Of a DNA stretch of 64,000 bases, positions 31,465-41,773 are shown piece by piece; positions within the stretch are counted from its first letter, which is position 1; every line of letters starts with the position of its first letter. Both the position numbers and the translations under genes were made by a program. The stretch lies in assembly GCA_964418415.1 (NCBI GenBank), contig CAYQLB010000002.1, forward strand, positions 1 to 64,000, given 5' to 3'. The notes beneath the pieces were generated by a model. The model made no database searches. It saw only the letters and a program-made list of their open reading frames with translations, and was not told where the DNA came from. Source of the DNA: CAJBLF01 sp964418415. GTDB taxonomy: Bacteria > Patescibacteriota > Gracilibacteria > Absconditabacterales > Absconditicoccaceae.

Positions 31465-32457
31465 TTATTTCTTATCTAATAAAAAATTAGCGACTAATTT
31501 TACTATCATATCTTTTTCTTTGGTCTCACTCGTCGCAATGAGTAATGTCAAAGCTACTAAAGTATTATCATCAATTCTCTTTTCACCGTTTGGGCGATAT
31601 AAACGTTTATTCTTTGCTAAGAAAAAAACAAACAAAAATGCTCATATCTTTTTGTTTCCATCGATAAAAGGGTGATTTTTGATAGTGAAATAGAGGAGTG
31701 CTGCTGCTTTTTCTTCTATGCTCGGATATAATTCTTGTTTGTTGAAAGTCTGATCAATCTGATTCAAAACTCATTTTAGTCAATCATTTTTTTCTATCCC
31801 AAACATTTTTGAGACTTCGCCTTTGGGTAATAACTCTTTTTTCATGTCATTGATACCGGCAATAGCTTCTTCATATTTTAGTTTAGATGTTTTTATGGTA
31901 TTCAGATTTTCTAATGATAATGTCCCTTCATCATATTTTTGCAGAACAATCCAAGAATATGCATAGTTGGTCACCAAAGATAACATCCCTTTTGTCTCTT
32001 TGTCAGTTAAAATATTGTTTTCTATATTTTTTTTGATTAATACTATCGCCTTTTCGAATGTTTTTAAACCTGTCTCAGAAAGCCTTTTTTGATTGAGTGT
32101 ATATCATTTTATGATATGATCTTTGAGTATCTGACTACTTCGTTTGCGGAATTCTATTCACTTTTTTGCATTTACCCTATATCATACCGCAAGTATGAAA
32201 TCTAAATTGTAAAATTTAACTGGCTTATCAGAATGAGTAAAGTGCATTTTTTGCACATTGCTGTTTTCTTCTATTTCTCAATGTTTTATGATATTATTTA
32301 TATGTCTTGTGATGACTGTCCTATCAACATCAAAAAGTTCAGATAATTGGATCTGATTTAACCAAACGGTTTCTCATTCGAATTTTACATCAATGGCAGA
32401 TGTTCCATCTGGCGCTTTATATAATACAATTGATCATGTTTTCTTTCCCTCCTCCAT
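31465..32457 (-). CDS. RhuM domain-Fic domain protein
   Basis: The 330-aa product has an N-terminal RhuM domain (VKFEGETVWLNQIQLSELF, DVDRTVITRHINNI, KPVKFYNLDFILAVGYRVN). A Fic/Doc-type C-terminal domain follows, with NHPFIDGNKKIGAFLFVFFL (about 256-275). The canonical Fic motif is HPFxxGN(G/K)R; here the last position is Lys instead of Arg, which may alter ATP handling. Fic enzymes AMPylate or phosphorylate proteins. RhuM-Fic proteins are often carried with mobile or defence genes, and this one is 72 bp downstream of an AbiE pair. Confidence 0.88.
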
Positions 32458-32529
32458 ATCTTTATTGTCAACTAAAAAATACCTGATAATAGTAACAAAA
32501 GCGGGGGAGTTTTCAATGGGTTTGTTTAT

Positions 32530-33240
32530 CTATATCTCAAATCCTTTTCTTATTTCCAATTCTATCTCTATATGGTGTATCGTCTCTTGGAGTAATTCGT
32601 TTTTGATGAAGTTTTTTTGCTTTTCTTCTACGAGTTCTCACAATCCCGCTAGAAGATTTTTTTTGTTGAAATGTTTTGGTATAAATTTTACTACTTTTTT
32701 GAGATATTCTGTATATGATTTTTTTGTTCTTTCTTGTAGAAGTTTTTCATTTATGCTACTATTGTTTTTTAGAAAAAAATGAACGTCGTAGAGGTCTCTA
32801 CTTACGGTATTTCATCTTTCTATGAGTGCTACAAGTTTGTTTGTAAAACAACAATCTATATCCATACATAGTGCTTGATAGCCCAGTATTGATTTGTATG
32901 AATAGGTATCGTTCTTGTTTGTTTTTTTGCTTATTTCTATTTTGATATTCATTTCTCCCGGTGCATAATCAATGAGAAAAAATATGGTATTATATTTATT
33001 GTATATGTCTTTTACGATCCCATGTTTTTTGCATATTTTTGATATGTCTTTCATCATTTGCTCTTCATCTACGGTTTCTAAAAGATTAAAATCAAGGTCA
33101 GTAGAAAACCTATCTAGATTATATAATAGATAGAGGAGCGTTCATCATTTAAATCATAGTATTTTCCCATAAGCTGAGTTTACTATATCTATCCAGATTT
33201 GTATCATTTTTTTTCTATGAAGATTAATGTTCAATGCCAT
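32530..33240 (-). CDS. Second AbiEii-like nucleotidyltransferase toxin
   Basis: A 236-aa protein with GFKGGTLLYLLYNLDRF (29-45) and STDLDF (46-51), the nucleotidyltransferase active site, then SRDLYDVHFFL (about 147-157). This is the AbiEii/MenT toxin core. A helical C-terminus closes it. TGA glycines fall at GFKGGT, ERGNTV and LAGLGE. The ATG overlaps the preceding AbiEi-like gene by 17 nt. It is not closely similar to the copy at 20367-21185, so the two pairs are distinct systems rather than a recent duplication. Confidence 0.9.
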
Positions 33241-33793
33241 TTTTGAGTTTTTTGATATCTAAAAGCATTCTTTTGTTATCATATATTTCTGCTATTTCTT
33301 CAATTTTTTCTCGATCGATATTTCTTAGATTGTCAAAGTAATGATGAGGAGTGAGATATAATCTGTCACATATTGCTCTTTCTGGTGTGGCGATTGCATA
33401 TCAATCTTTGTAGATGATTCCCTTGGGATTTAATAAAATTTCCGGTTTTATCGTTTTATAAGAATATTTTTTTTCTCCTATCGCATAATCGTTGGTTTTT
33501 GTACTTATTGAATATATAGTATTACCGTAATATTGAAAGGTAATCCCCTCTTTGTAGAGTATTGTCTCTAGGCTGATGTATGAGGGTTTTTGTAGAGCAT
33601 TTGCCAATTCGTATATATTGTATTTTGGTAATGCTCGGATGCCGTTGCATATGTTTTGTAGTAATCACTGTTTTCCCATTCTAGAAATAAGATTTCTGAG
33701 AGAAAATTTATTGAAATGTGGAAAAATTTGATAGATATCATCTACGGAAAATATTGTTTTCCCTGTATTGAGTAATTTTGCAAAATCTTTCAT
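33224..33793 (-). CDS. Second AbiEi-like antitoxin/regulator
   Basis: A 189-aa protein with a winged-helix-like N-terminus (IFSVDDIYQIFPHFNKFSLRNLISRMGKQGLLQ). YELANALQKPSYISLETIL and YAIATPERAICDRLYLTP follow. The last is the AbiEi family C-terminal motif (ATPERAICD). It is translationally coupled to the toxin by a 17-nt overlap. It probably represses its own promoter and counteracts the toxin. Promoter at 33825-33852. Confidence 0.92.
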
Positions 33794-33824
33794 CTGTACT
33801 TCAAATATAATCAAAAGTGATGAT

Positions 33825-33852
33825 ATTATAAATATATTATATAAAAAATCAA
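33825..33852 (-). promoter_or_regulatory. Promoter of the second AbiE operon
   Basis: TTGATT (33847-33852) and TATAAT (33825-33830) with a 16-bp spacer on the minus strand, about 30 nt before the AbiEi ATG. Confidence 0.55.
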
Positions 33853-33997
33853 GTTTTTTTACTGTTTTGTTATTAGAGGAATATATAAAAATATATCTGG
33901 CTAATGATAAGTGTGTTTTTTTGAAAGAGTAAAAAATTATACACCTTCAGTTTTTTTGTTGCAAACTATTTTGTTTTGGGTATATATTGGAATACTA

Positions 33998-34096
33998 TGC
34001 TTCACGTAATTAATTACCAATTACGATAAATTACGAACGAAGTTCAAATTACGGGCGAAGCCCTCATTACGTCCGTCACGGCGGACAAATTACTTT
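33998..34096. repeat. ATTAC mini-hairpin repeat cluster 3
   Basis: Units GAACGAAGTTC, GGGCGAAGCCC and GTCCGTCACGGCGGAC, each preceded by AATTAC or ATTAC, lie between the AbiE promoter and the oxidoreductase start. Nothing else is seen in 33853-34116. Confidence 0.7.
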
Positions 34097-34116
34097 TAGT
34101 TTATTAGTCATAAAGT

Positions 34117-35730
34117 ATGAATATCTCAATCGGTTTCTCAGGACCTGCGTGAACGGGCGTGAATACTTCGTGAATGCTTCTCGGAGAACTTTTATGCGCC
34201 AAAGGATATACGATTCTCGGTGACAAAGAATATGCGTCTATCATCAAAGGGGATAATAATGACTTTTTTCTCTATATCTCTGACTCGGCTCCTTTCATCA
34301 CCAAAAAGATCGATCATTTCTTCCCATTCGATAACTATTCGATCACCAAAAATGAAAAAGTTTATGATCTCAAAAAGATTCATAAACTCAAAAAGACGGA
34401 CATTCAATATAAGAACGTCTACTTCTTTGGTGCGAGCTTGAAACTCCTTGGAATCCCGTGTGAGGAAGGAGAGAAATTGTTGTCAGAGCGATTTACTGGT
34501 GATATATTGACCGCAAATGTTGATTGTATGAAAAAATGATATGAATATTTTTCTTCGTCAAAATATGATCTGTCCAAAAATATTGGTCCGGAAAAAGTCT
34601 TTATGTTTGGTAATGAGGTTATCGGAAAATGAGCGATGGCTTCATGAATGGATTTTTATGCTGCATATCCTATGACACCAGCATCATCGCTTATCGAAGT
34701 CATTACCGAAAATAAACATGTTACCTTCTATCAAGGTGAAGATGAAATAGCTTGTAGTATCGCCATGCTTGGCGCTAAATTTGCTGGCAAAAGAGCTATG
34801 ACGGGAACGAGTGGAGGGGGTTTTGCGTTGATGACGGAATCTATTGCTTTTTCACATATCGCTGAATTATGATGAGTTTATGTGCTTTCTCAGCGTGATG
34901 GTCCGAGTACAGGGACACCGACCTATACCGGTCAATCAGATATCAATTACGCGTTAAATGCAAGTTTCTGAGATACCTTTCCTATTGTATTAGCTCCTTC
35001 GACGTATGAAGATTGATATGCACTTATTGGAAAAGCATTGAATCGATCTGACCAATATCAACATCCTGTTATCGTGTTGATTGATAAACAATTCTCTGAA
35101 TCGTACCTTTCTGTGGATAAGACAAAATTAGTTCTTGAAACTGTGAATCGTGGCAAATTACAAGTTCAAGGAGTTGAATGATACAAAAGGTATGCATTTA
35201 CTCCTGATGGCATTTCTCCGGTCGTTTTACCATGAACAGAAAATGGTGAATTTATTGCTACCTCTTATGAACATGATGAATACGGAGCAACGAGTGAAGA
35301 TCCAGTAAATAAAAAACTGATGAATGATAAGAGATTTAAAAAACTCGATACGTTCGTGCAGCAAGAATTCACCAAAGATTTTTATGGCTACGAAATCATT
35401 AATCCCGAAGCTAAGATATTCTTCGTGACCTTTGGTATGAATAGAATAGTTCTCGAACAATATATCCGTGAAAAAAATAAAAAAAATGTAAAATATGGTT
35501 TAATAGTCTTGAAAGTATTCCAACCGCTGGATATGAGATTGAAAGAATTTTTGGATACTCACGTGAAGCAGATCAAAAAAATAGTCTTTGTAGAAATGAA
35601 TTATAGTGGTCAAATACAGGAATTAATTACCAATAAATGTCTCTTACACGACAAGAAGTGGAATAATAAAATTACAAGTATCAGAAAATATACATCATAT
35701 CCTATCTTTGCAGAAGACATTGTTCTTTAG
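34117..35730 (+). CDS. korA: 2-oxoacid:acceptor oxidoreductase, fused gamma-alpha subunit
   Basis: The 537-aa product has an N-terminal gamma domain (SIGFSGPAGTGVNTSGMLLGELL) then the alpha domain (NEVIGKGAMASGMDFYAAYPMTPASSL, about 168-195). EDEIACSIAMLGAKFAGKRAMTGTSGGG and QRDGPSTGTPTYTGQSD follow. This is the fused form of 2-oxoglutarate/2-oxoacid ferredoxin oxidoreductase alpha. With the beta subunit at 35813 it decarboxylates a 2-oxoacid to an acyl-CoA and reduces ferredoxin. Substrate (pyruvate or 2-oxoglutarate) cannot be decided here. Ends in TAG. Confidence 0.9.
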
Positions 35731-35733
35731 TCA

Positions 35734-35787
35734 TCGCGAACGAAGTGTGGTCATCTCATAAGATTGCTTCGTTCCTCGCAATGACAT
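35734..35787. repeat. Short palindromic element between korA and korB
   Basis: GTCATCGCGAACGAAG faces CTTCGTTCCTCGCAATGAC as an imperfect inverted repeat in the 82-bp gap. It resembles the REP-like elements common between bacterial genes. Confidence 0.6.
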
Positions 35788-35812
35788 TGGTTTTATATTC
35801 TTTACTACTTTC

Positions 35813-36415
35813 ATGAGATCTGGTTTAACTAAAATTCAATGGTGTCCTGGTTGTGGAAATTTTCTCATTATGGCGGCTATCAAGAATGCACTCAAGGAGC
35901 TCAATATACCAAAACATAAGGTTGTTATCCTTACAGGTATTGGTTGTGCGAGCAAGATGAGCCAATATATTGATGGGTATGGTTGTGAGGTTCTGCACGG
36001 AAGAAGTCTTCCTTTCGCTACTGGTGTGAAACTTTCTAATCCTGACTTAACGGTCATCGCGTATGGAGGAGATGGTGATGGGTACGGAATCGGACTTGGG
36101 CATTTTCTTCATTCTTGCAGAAGAGATATTAATCTGACCTATATCGTTGCAAATAACGAAAACTACGGACTGACTACCGGTCAAGCCTCTCCGACAACTC
36201 CACTTCACGTCAAAACCAAATCAACCCCTGAATGAAATCAACTCATGCCCTTTGATCCTGTCGGACTCGCTAAATCTGCTTGATGTGGATATTCTGTCCA
36301 TATGGTAGATAAAGATTTGCCATTACTCACTCAAGCTATTGTCGATGGTATCAAACATCAAGGATTTTCTCATATCGATGTCGATCAACAGTGTCCAAGC
36401 TGGAGAAGATGGTAA
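35813..36415 (+). CDS. korB: 2-oxoacid:acceptor oxidoreductase, beta subunit
   Basis: A 200-aa TPP-binding subunit. It starts TKIQWCPGCGNFLIMAAIKNAL, with the family Cys pair. GIGCASKMSQYIDGYGCEVLHGRSLPFATG follows. The TPP/Mg site is YGGDGDGYGIGLGHF...RRDINLTYIVANNENYGLTTGQ (about 82-125). It is shorter than the usual 270-300 aa because it lacks part of the C-terminal segment; the end CPSWRRW stops at TAA. It partners the upstream alpha subunit. Confidence 0.9.
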
Positions 36416-36424
36416 AATAGTTGT

Positions 36425-36541
36425 TTAGTACAACCTCCTCTTTGTTCTCCTCCTATCAGAGGAGACCTCAGTAAAGATTACACTCCTCTCTGAGAGGAGA
36501 GGTGGGGTGAGGTTATTCGCTACAAGACGAAGAGGAGGTTA
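36425..36541. repeat. Nested inverted repeat (AACCTCCTC element)
   Basis: Outer arms AACCTCCTCTTTGT/ACAAGACGAAGAGGAGGTT enclose CTCCTC/GAGGAG hairpins. It is a third type of intergenic palindrome, seen once in this window. Confidence 0.6.
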
Positions 36542-36549
36542 TAAAGATC

Positions 36550-36577
36550 TTGCTATTTAATCTAAAATATATATAAT
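36550..36577 (+). promoter_or_regulatory. Promoter of the 64-aa gene
   Basis: TTGCTA (36550-36555) and TATAAT (36572-36577) with a 16-bp spacer, 29 nt before the ATG. Confidence 0.6.
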
Positions 36578-36606
36578 ATTTTTCCACAAACAAAAAAACT
36601 ATTTTT

Positions 36607-36801
36607 ATGGCTATTGAAAAAACTGACGTACAGAGCCTTATTGTTAAGGCAAAGAAACATCTGAAACCAGATGATCCTGCGTATCAACTCCTTCAATCCT
36701 ATATTCGGGATGTGGAATATATGCTTCCCGATATAAAGGGTAAACTGACTCCAACCCAGGAAGAAGTGTACAAAAGGTTAGAGGACGCTGTTGGCCCCTA
36801 A
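36607..36801 (+). CDS. Small 64-aa soluble protein, unknown
   Basis: A complete ORF with its own promoter and a strong terminator. It contains no TGA. The sequence is charged and helical (LIVKAKKHLKPDDPAYQLLQ, then EEVYKRLEDAV). There is no signal or membrane segment. A compact monocistronic unit with clean signals suggests fairly high expression. I do not recognise the family. Confidence 0.72.
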   Translation: MAIEKTDVQSLIVKAKKHLKPDDPAYQLLQSYIRDVEYMLPDIKGKLTPTQEEVYKRLEDAVGP

Positions 36802-36828
36802 AAAGACATTTATTCCGTATCGGAATAT

Positions 36829-36854
36829 ATCCCCGTTTTGTCGGGGATTTTTTT
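36829..36854 (+). terminator. Rho-independent terminator
   Basis: ATCCCCG/CGGGGAT stem followed by seven T, 28 nt after the 64-aa gene. Confidence 0.85.
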
Positions 36855-36876
36855 ATTTCTTCGCGGGATCCATGTA

Positions 36877-37012
36877 CCCACCCAAATACCTCATGCCGGC
36901 GTTATTGTTTGCGGCCGGCATCCATACACATGTTACTTGGTTAGCATGGATTCCGGCTGCAATTTCCTGACGCCGGAATGAGGCCAAGACAAGAGGATGG
37001 ATTCCGGGCCTG
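36877..37012. repeat. Double-hairpin MITE-like element, copy 2
   Basis: CCTCATGCCGGCG/CGCCGGAATGAGG outer arms and GCCGGCATCCAT/ATGGATTCCGGC inner arms. The right half is nearly identical to copy 1 at 18492-18648. The remainder up to murA holds a short CG-rich run and no gene. Confidence 0.75.
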
Positions 37013-37129
37013 TTTTTCTTTGCTTGAAAATGCTGACTGATTTCGTAGACTATTTTACAGCTATTATTTATCGCGGAGCGTTTATCGGGCCCGATGTATC
37101 GGAACCATTTATCATTTTATCAATAGTCT

Positions 37130-38359
37130 ATGTTTAAAATAGAGTATTCATCAAATCTCAAAGGCGAAGTGATTATTTCAGGAAGCAAGAATGCGGCTTT
37201 GCCTATCGTGGCAGCGAACTATTGTATAGACAATAAAGTGAAATTACTCAATAAACCCAATATCAAAGATGTCGCTTCTATGGAGACATTAGCACATGCT
37301 GCTTTAGCAAAATCCAAGGACTATTTTGATCTTACGGATGATTTGGCGAAAAAATTCAGAGCGTCTATTTTACTTATTCCTTTTGGACTTATTAAATACG
37401 GCAAAGTGAAATTCGTCGGTAGTGGTGGGTGCAATATCGGCAAAAGGCCTTTGGATATGTTTGATGATGCTTTGGTTAAAGCCTGAATTACTATCAAAGA
37501 AGGCGAATACAAAGAATTCGAAGTGACAGGACAACCAAAAAAAAATATCATGTTACTTGGATTTTCGGTGACTGCGATAGAAGCGTTATTGACGTATCTT
37601 GCATTCGCAAATAATTTCGATTATGAGATCAATATCTATCAAGTCGCTATCGAACCACATGTGAGGAATCTGATAGATTTCTTGAATACTGTCGGAGCAG
37701 ATATCCATCTCAATGTCGATCATAGTATCGTCGTTAAACCGTCCAAAATTAATATTCAGAAAGAAGAATTTAAAATTATTTCTGATTATATCGAGGCAGG
37801 AACGTATTTCGCGATCGGTGCTGGTGCGGACGATTCTGAATTGACGATCAAAGGATGTAATGTCGATGATTTGTCTGCTATCTATAGTGTTGCTAGTAGA
37901 ATCGGGATTGATTTCAAAATTCTTGATAAAGAGACTATCAGGGTTACTTCCAAAAATAAGAAAAATTATCAGGCCGTAAAATTCGAAACAAGAATCTATC
38001 CTGGATTTCCTACAGATCTTCAATCGATATTCGGAACTTTGCTTTCTCAGGCAAAAGGAGTCTCCAAAATTTTTGAGACTTTATATGAAGGAAGATTCAA
38101 TTATTTGACAGAGTTGGAAAATTTATGAGCCAAAATAGAAATTCTCAATCCTCATGAAGCGATTGTTATCGGTCCTAATAAACTGAGAGGTGGTTATGTC
38201 TCTTCTACAGATCTGAGATGTGGAGGAGCTATGATATTGGCATGAATTATGGCTCAGGGGACTACAAATATTATGAACGAGGATATTATCGCTAGGGGAT
38301 ATGATGATATCGTAACAAAGCTAAAGAATATCGGTGTCAAGATTACTGCGATTTCATAG
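37130..38359 (+). CDS. murA: UDP-N-acetylglucosamine 1-carboxyvinyltransferase MurA
   Basis: First committed step of peptidoglycan synthesis. The 409-aa product starts KIEYSSNLKGEVIISGSKNAALPIVAAN, with the catalytic Lys-Asn pair. The active-site loop is GSGGCNIGKRPLDMF (about 97-111) with the PEP-binding Cys at 101. YEGRFNYLTELENLGAKI and LRGGYVSSTDLRCGGAMILAGIMAQG are the C-terminal signatures, with TGA glycines. Start ATG, stop TAG. Its presence implies a murein cell wall. Confidence 0.95.
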
Positions 38360-38468
38360 ATTACTATATATATCTTTTTGTTTTGAAAATGGTTGGTCAG
38401 ATTTGTCACTAGTTACATTTATCATCGTACTATATATAGATTAGATTTTATCTTATTTACTTTGTTCC

Positions 38469-39458
38469 ATGAAAAAACTTCTCCTTCTTTGATTGGTTGT
38501 GTTAAGTATCGGTTTCACTTTTGCAGTGGAAACTACCACAAGCAATACTAAAATGGCTGCCTCAGAATTAGTCCCACCTGTGGATTATGGTATTACTTCT
38601 TATGCTTTTGATGAAGCGAGCGTCAAAACGCTTGCTGCAAAAGACAATATTCTCTTACAACTTAACTGCAACGGAATAGCTATTCTCCAATCTCTTGGTT
38701 TCGGAGCTTCTGCTAGCAAAATCTTTTCTGTTGGTCTTACAGAAGGGGATTTTGATTATACGTTCGATGTAAGAAATTGTAGTCTTCGAGGAAATAAAAC
38801 TAATGCAAACTATAATTATAACAAAACACTTACTGAAAAAGAGGCGTTCGCTTTAGCAAATGAATTTATGACAACGAGTTATCTCAAGGATAAGATCTTT
38901 ACTCAAGTCGGTCAACCTTTTGTCGTCTATAAGAACAGCAATGGTCCTTATTATCCTTTGATGAGAGATGAAAGTAAATCTTCTGTGACTATCCCTGGTA
39001 TAGAGATAGAAGAAGGAGATAGCAAAGATATCTATCCTGAATATACTTCTTTTAGTATTATGTATCCTTACCTGATCAATGGACAGGAAATTTGGGAACA
39101 ATATGGTAGTAGGGCAGGTATCCAAGTTGAAGTCTATGCTGATGGTGTCATGAGTGTCAATGCAAGATTACTTCCTTTTAAAGCAGCAAAAAGGAATTCT
39201 GACAAAGTTACCGGTGATGATGCAGTGAGAATTCTCAAAAATTGAGGTAATTCTCCTTTTTATGGTGCTCCTCAGACCGTAAAATTCAAAGCTCCTCAAA
39301 AAGTATATGTTATGTTCAATCTCTGGAGGGATAATAAGAGTTATCTTTATCTTGCTTCTGGTATCGGACTCAAATCAGATATTAAGGTAGATCAACGAGC
39401 TCAACAGCCATATACTATGGTACTTGCTGATTACAAAATCGGAAATAGTGCACAATAA
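38469..39458 (+). CDS. Exported protein of unknown function
   Basis: The 329-aa product begins with a signal peptide (MKKLLLLGLVVLSIGFTFA, cleavage near AVE). The mature part is hydrophilic with mixed strands and helices. The C-terminal half contains GQEIWEQYGSRAGIQVEVYADGVMSVNARLLPF and QKVYVMFNLW, which could be a beta-rich domain. Two Cys (about 58 and 99) could form a disulfide. I recognise no family. It sits between murA and a transporter without an obvious shared role. Confidence 0.78.
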
Positions 39459-39537
39459 TATATATTTAGTAGAAGGTAGAAGTAAAAAGTAGAAACATCC
39501 TGCCTTTTGTTTTCTACCTTTTGTTTTTTTTGGGCAT

Positions 39538-40689
39538 ATGAAGAAAATCAAGCGAATAGCCATTTTCACGTTATTTATGGATATCCTTGGGTTGACTATT
39601 GTGATCCCTGCGTATCCCAATCTGGTGGAATTCTTCCATACGGATTATTTTATGATTTCTTTGGGTGTGACCTTGTTCGCACTATTCTGACTTTTTGCTA
39701 GTCCTGTCCTTTGAGCCTTATCGGATAAATATGGCAGAAGGCCGATTTTATTAGTATCGGTGTTTTTCAGTTTTGTTAGTTATATTATCATTGCGTTATC
39801 GTGAAATATCTACATCTATCTCTTGGCAAGGATTTTTACATGATTAGCTTCAGGAAATGTTTGAGCTATCCAATCCGTACTTAGTGATATTTCCGAGGAT
39901 CACAAGGAACGTACAGCAAATTTCTGATTATTCGGTGCGATCTTCGGGATAGGATTTATCATCGGTCCGGCGATCGGGGGATGGTTACTTGGATATGGAG
40001 TCAAGATTCCGTTTATTATCAGTGGAATATTAGCATTTTTGAATCTTATATTTATCTATCGAGGAGTTCCTGAAACCAATAAACTTCTTGATAAAGCCAA
40101 AAAAGTCGGTGTAAATATTTTCCGTATTTTCAAAGATATCTTTGTTTCCAATGAAAAAAAATATTATCTGGTCTTCTTCGTCGTCAACCTCGCTATCATG
40201 ATTTACCAGATGTCGTTTATTCTCTTTTTGAATGCACGTTTCTGATTGTGAGGAGAAAAAAGTGGCTATATCATGGCGTTATTCGGATTGATTATGGCGA
40301 TCAATCAAGGTCTTTTTTTGCCGAAATTTCGGCTCAAGAGATTCACCAACAAAAAGCTTATCAGTATTAGCTTGCTTGGTATGGTAGCCTGTTATGTGGG
40401 AGCATTTATTTTTGGCTCTTTATATCCCGTTATCGGATTTATTGCTTTGAGTTCTATTTTTCAGGGCATTTTCCGTCCAGTGTTTCAGAATGTGATGCTC
40501 GGCAATAGACAAGATGTAGGAGTGGTAAATGGAAATGTCTCTGCATTGGCAAATCTAGCCAATGTTTTTTGACCTATCGTTGGTGGGTATATGATCGATA
40601 TGAATATTTCTCCCTTCGCTTTGGTAGCATTTTTGATTTTGTTGGCGTATATCTATGCTAAAAAGTATCTTACAAGTCATATAGTATAA
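39538..40689 (+). CDS. Major facilitator superfamily transporter
   Basis: A 383-aa membrane protein with about 11-12 hydrophobic segments. MFS motif A, LGALSDKYGRRP, lies at about 58-69 and its first Gly is TGA. LARIFTGLASGNVGAIQSVLSDI is the next conserved region and GIGFIIGPAIGG closes the N-half. It most resembles TetA-like drug/H+ antiporters, but the substrate is unknown. A terminator follows 35 nt after the stop. Confidence 0.9.
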
Positions 40690-40723
40690 TTATTTATAAA
40701 ATTGTCAATTTTTGTCAATTTTA

Positions 40724-40749
40724 ACTCCCTTATAGTGGGGGTATTTTTT
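40724..40749 (+). terminator. Rho-independent terminator
   Basis: ACTCCC/GGGGGT stem with a T run, 35 nt downstream of the MFS gene. Confidence 0.7.
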
Positions 40750-40856
40750 GTGTTTCTTTATTTTGGGAATATACTTGAGATAATGGATTTTATGTAAATC
40801 TCGAAGAATATAAATATTGGCTTGCTTTTAACGATAAACAAAATTCGGTACAATCT

Positions 40857-41696
40857 ATGAAAGAATATCTTGAAACACCAAAAACTCCTTTGAATATTCT
40901 TCATGATGAAATAGAACATGTTGGCGTAGATACGATCAAAGAAGTGCAATTAAGCAAAGAAATGTATTCATTGTATGCTACAAAATTGCAAACACTTTAT
41001 CCTACATTGCTTATTGTAGAAACTGATGGCGTAGATCAACTCCAACTCAAGGAAAATGTTTCTTATAAAGATCAAAAAGTCCTTGCAGAACAATATTTCT
41101 ATGCTTGAGATATCGATCCAAATGATCCAAAAACCAAAGATATCGTTGGTCAGGATAATATATCATTGTTAAAAGCCGAATTGACTACATTACAATCGAC
41201 ATCCGGTATTACAAATATTAGAGTAGAAATAGAATGAAGTGCTAGTCATTTGCCTTATGATTGAGAATATGCTAATAATGAATGATTGGCTAAAGCAAGA
41301 GCAGAAAATGCTAAACTCGCTCTTATAGAACCTTTAACATGACTGATATCATCAGATCAAATTCTTGCTGTTTCTGCTGTCAATGGTCCTGATTTTGATC
41401 ATAACGCTTGATATTCTCAGGATGACATTAAGCAAATGGAAAGCACTCTTTATAGAGATTATCAATATGTAAGAATTAAAGTGATATATGATAAGGTAAG
41501 TAGCTGAGAGAAAAAAATTCTTGATTTACATCAAACTAGACCTGTTCCTGATCTTTTTGGATTTTCTATGAAACTTCCTCCTGCAAGTACCAAAAATATG
41601 AATGAGGCTAAAAAAGCTGATACAAAAAAAAGGCTAACAGAACCTTCTTATAATAAAGCTTATGGAGAAGTTGATAAAAAATTACAATCCATATAG
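40857..41696 (+). CDS. Protein with OmpA-like C-terminal region
   Basis: From the only in-frame ATG the product is 279 aa. The region GITNIRVEIEGSASHLPYDG...NNEGLAKARAENAKLAL (about 119-155) resembles the OmpA-like peptidoglycan-binding motif (GxxD/S...N..L...RA). The frame stays open for about 40 codons upstream (WEYTGDNGFYVNLEEYKYW) with no ATG, GTG or TTG, so the N-terminus may be truncated or start on a rarer codon. A role in binding cell wall is inferred. Confidence 0.7.
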
Positions 41697-41773
41697 CTGT
41701 TTTCTCTAATCGACTTGCAATTTCTCTCTAAGAAACTACATTAACAGTGAATTTATCACGTAATTTTTGTAGT

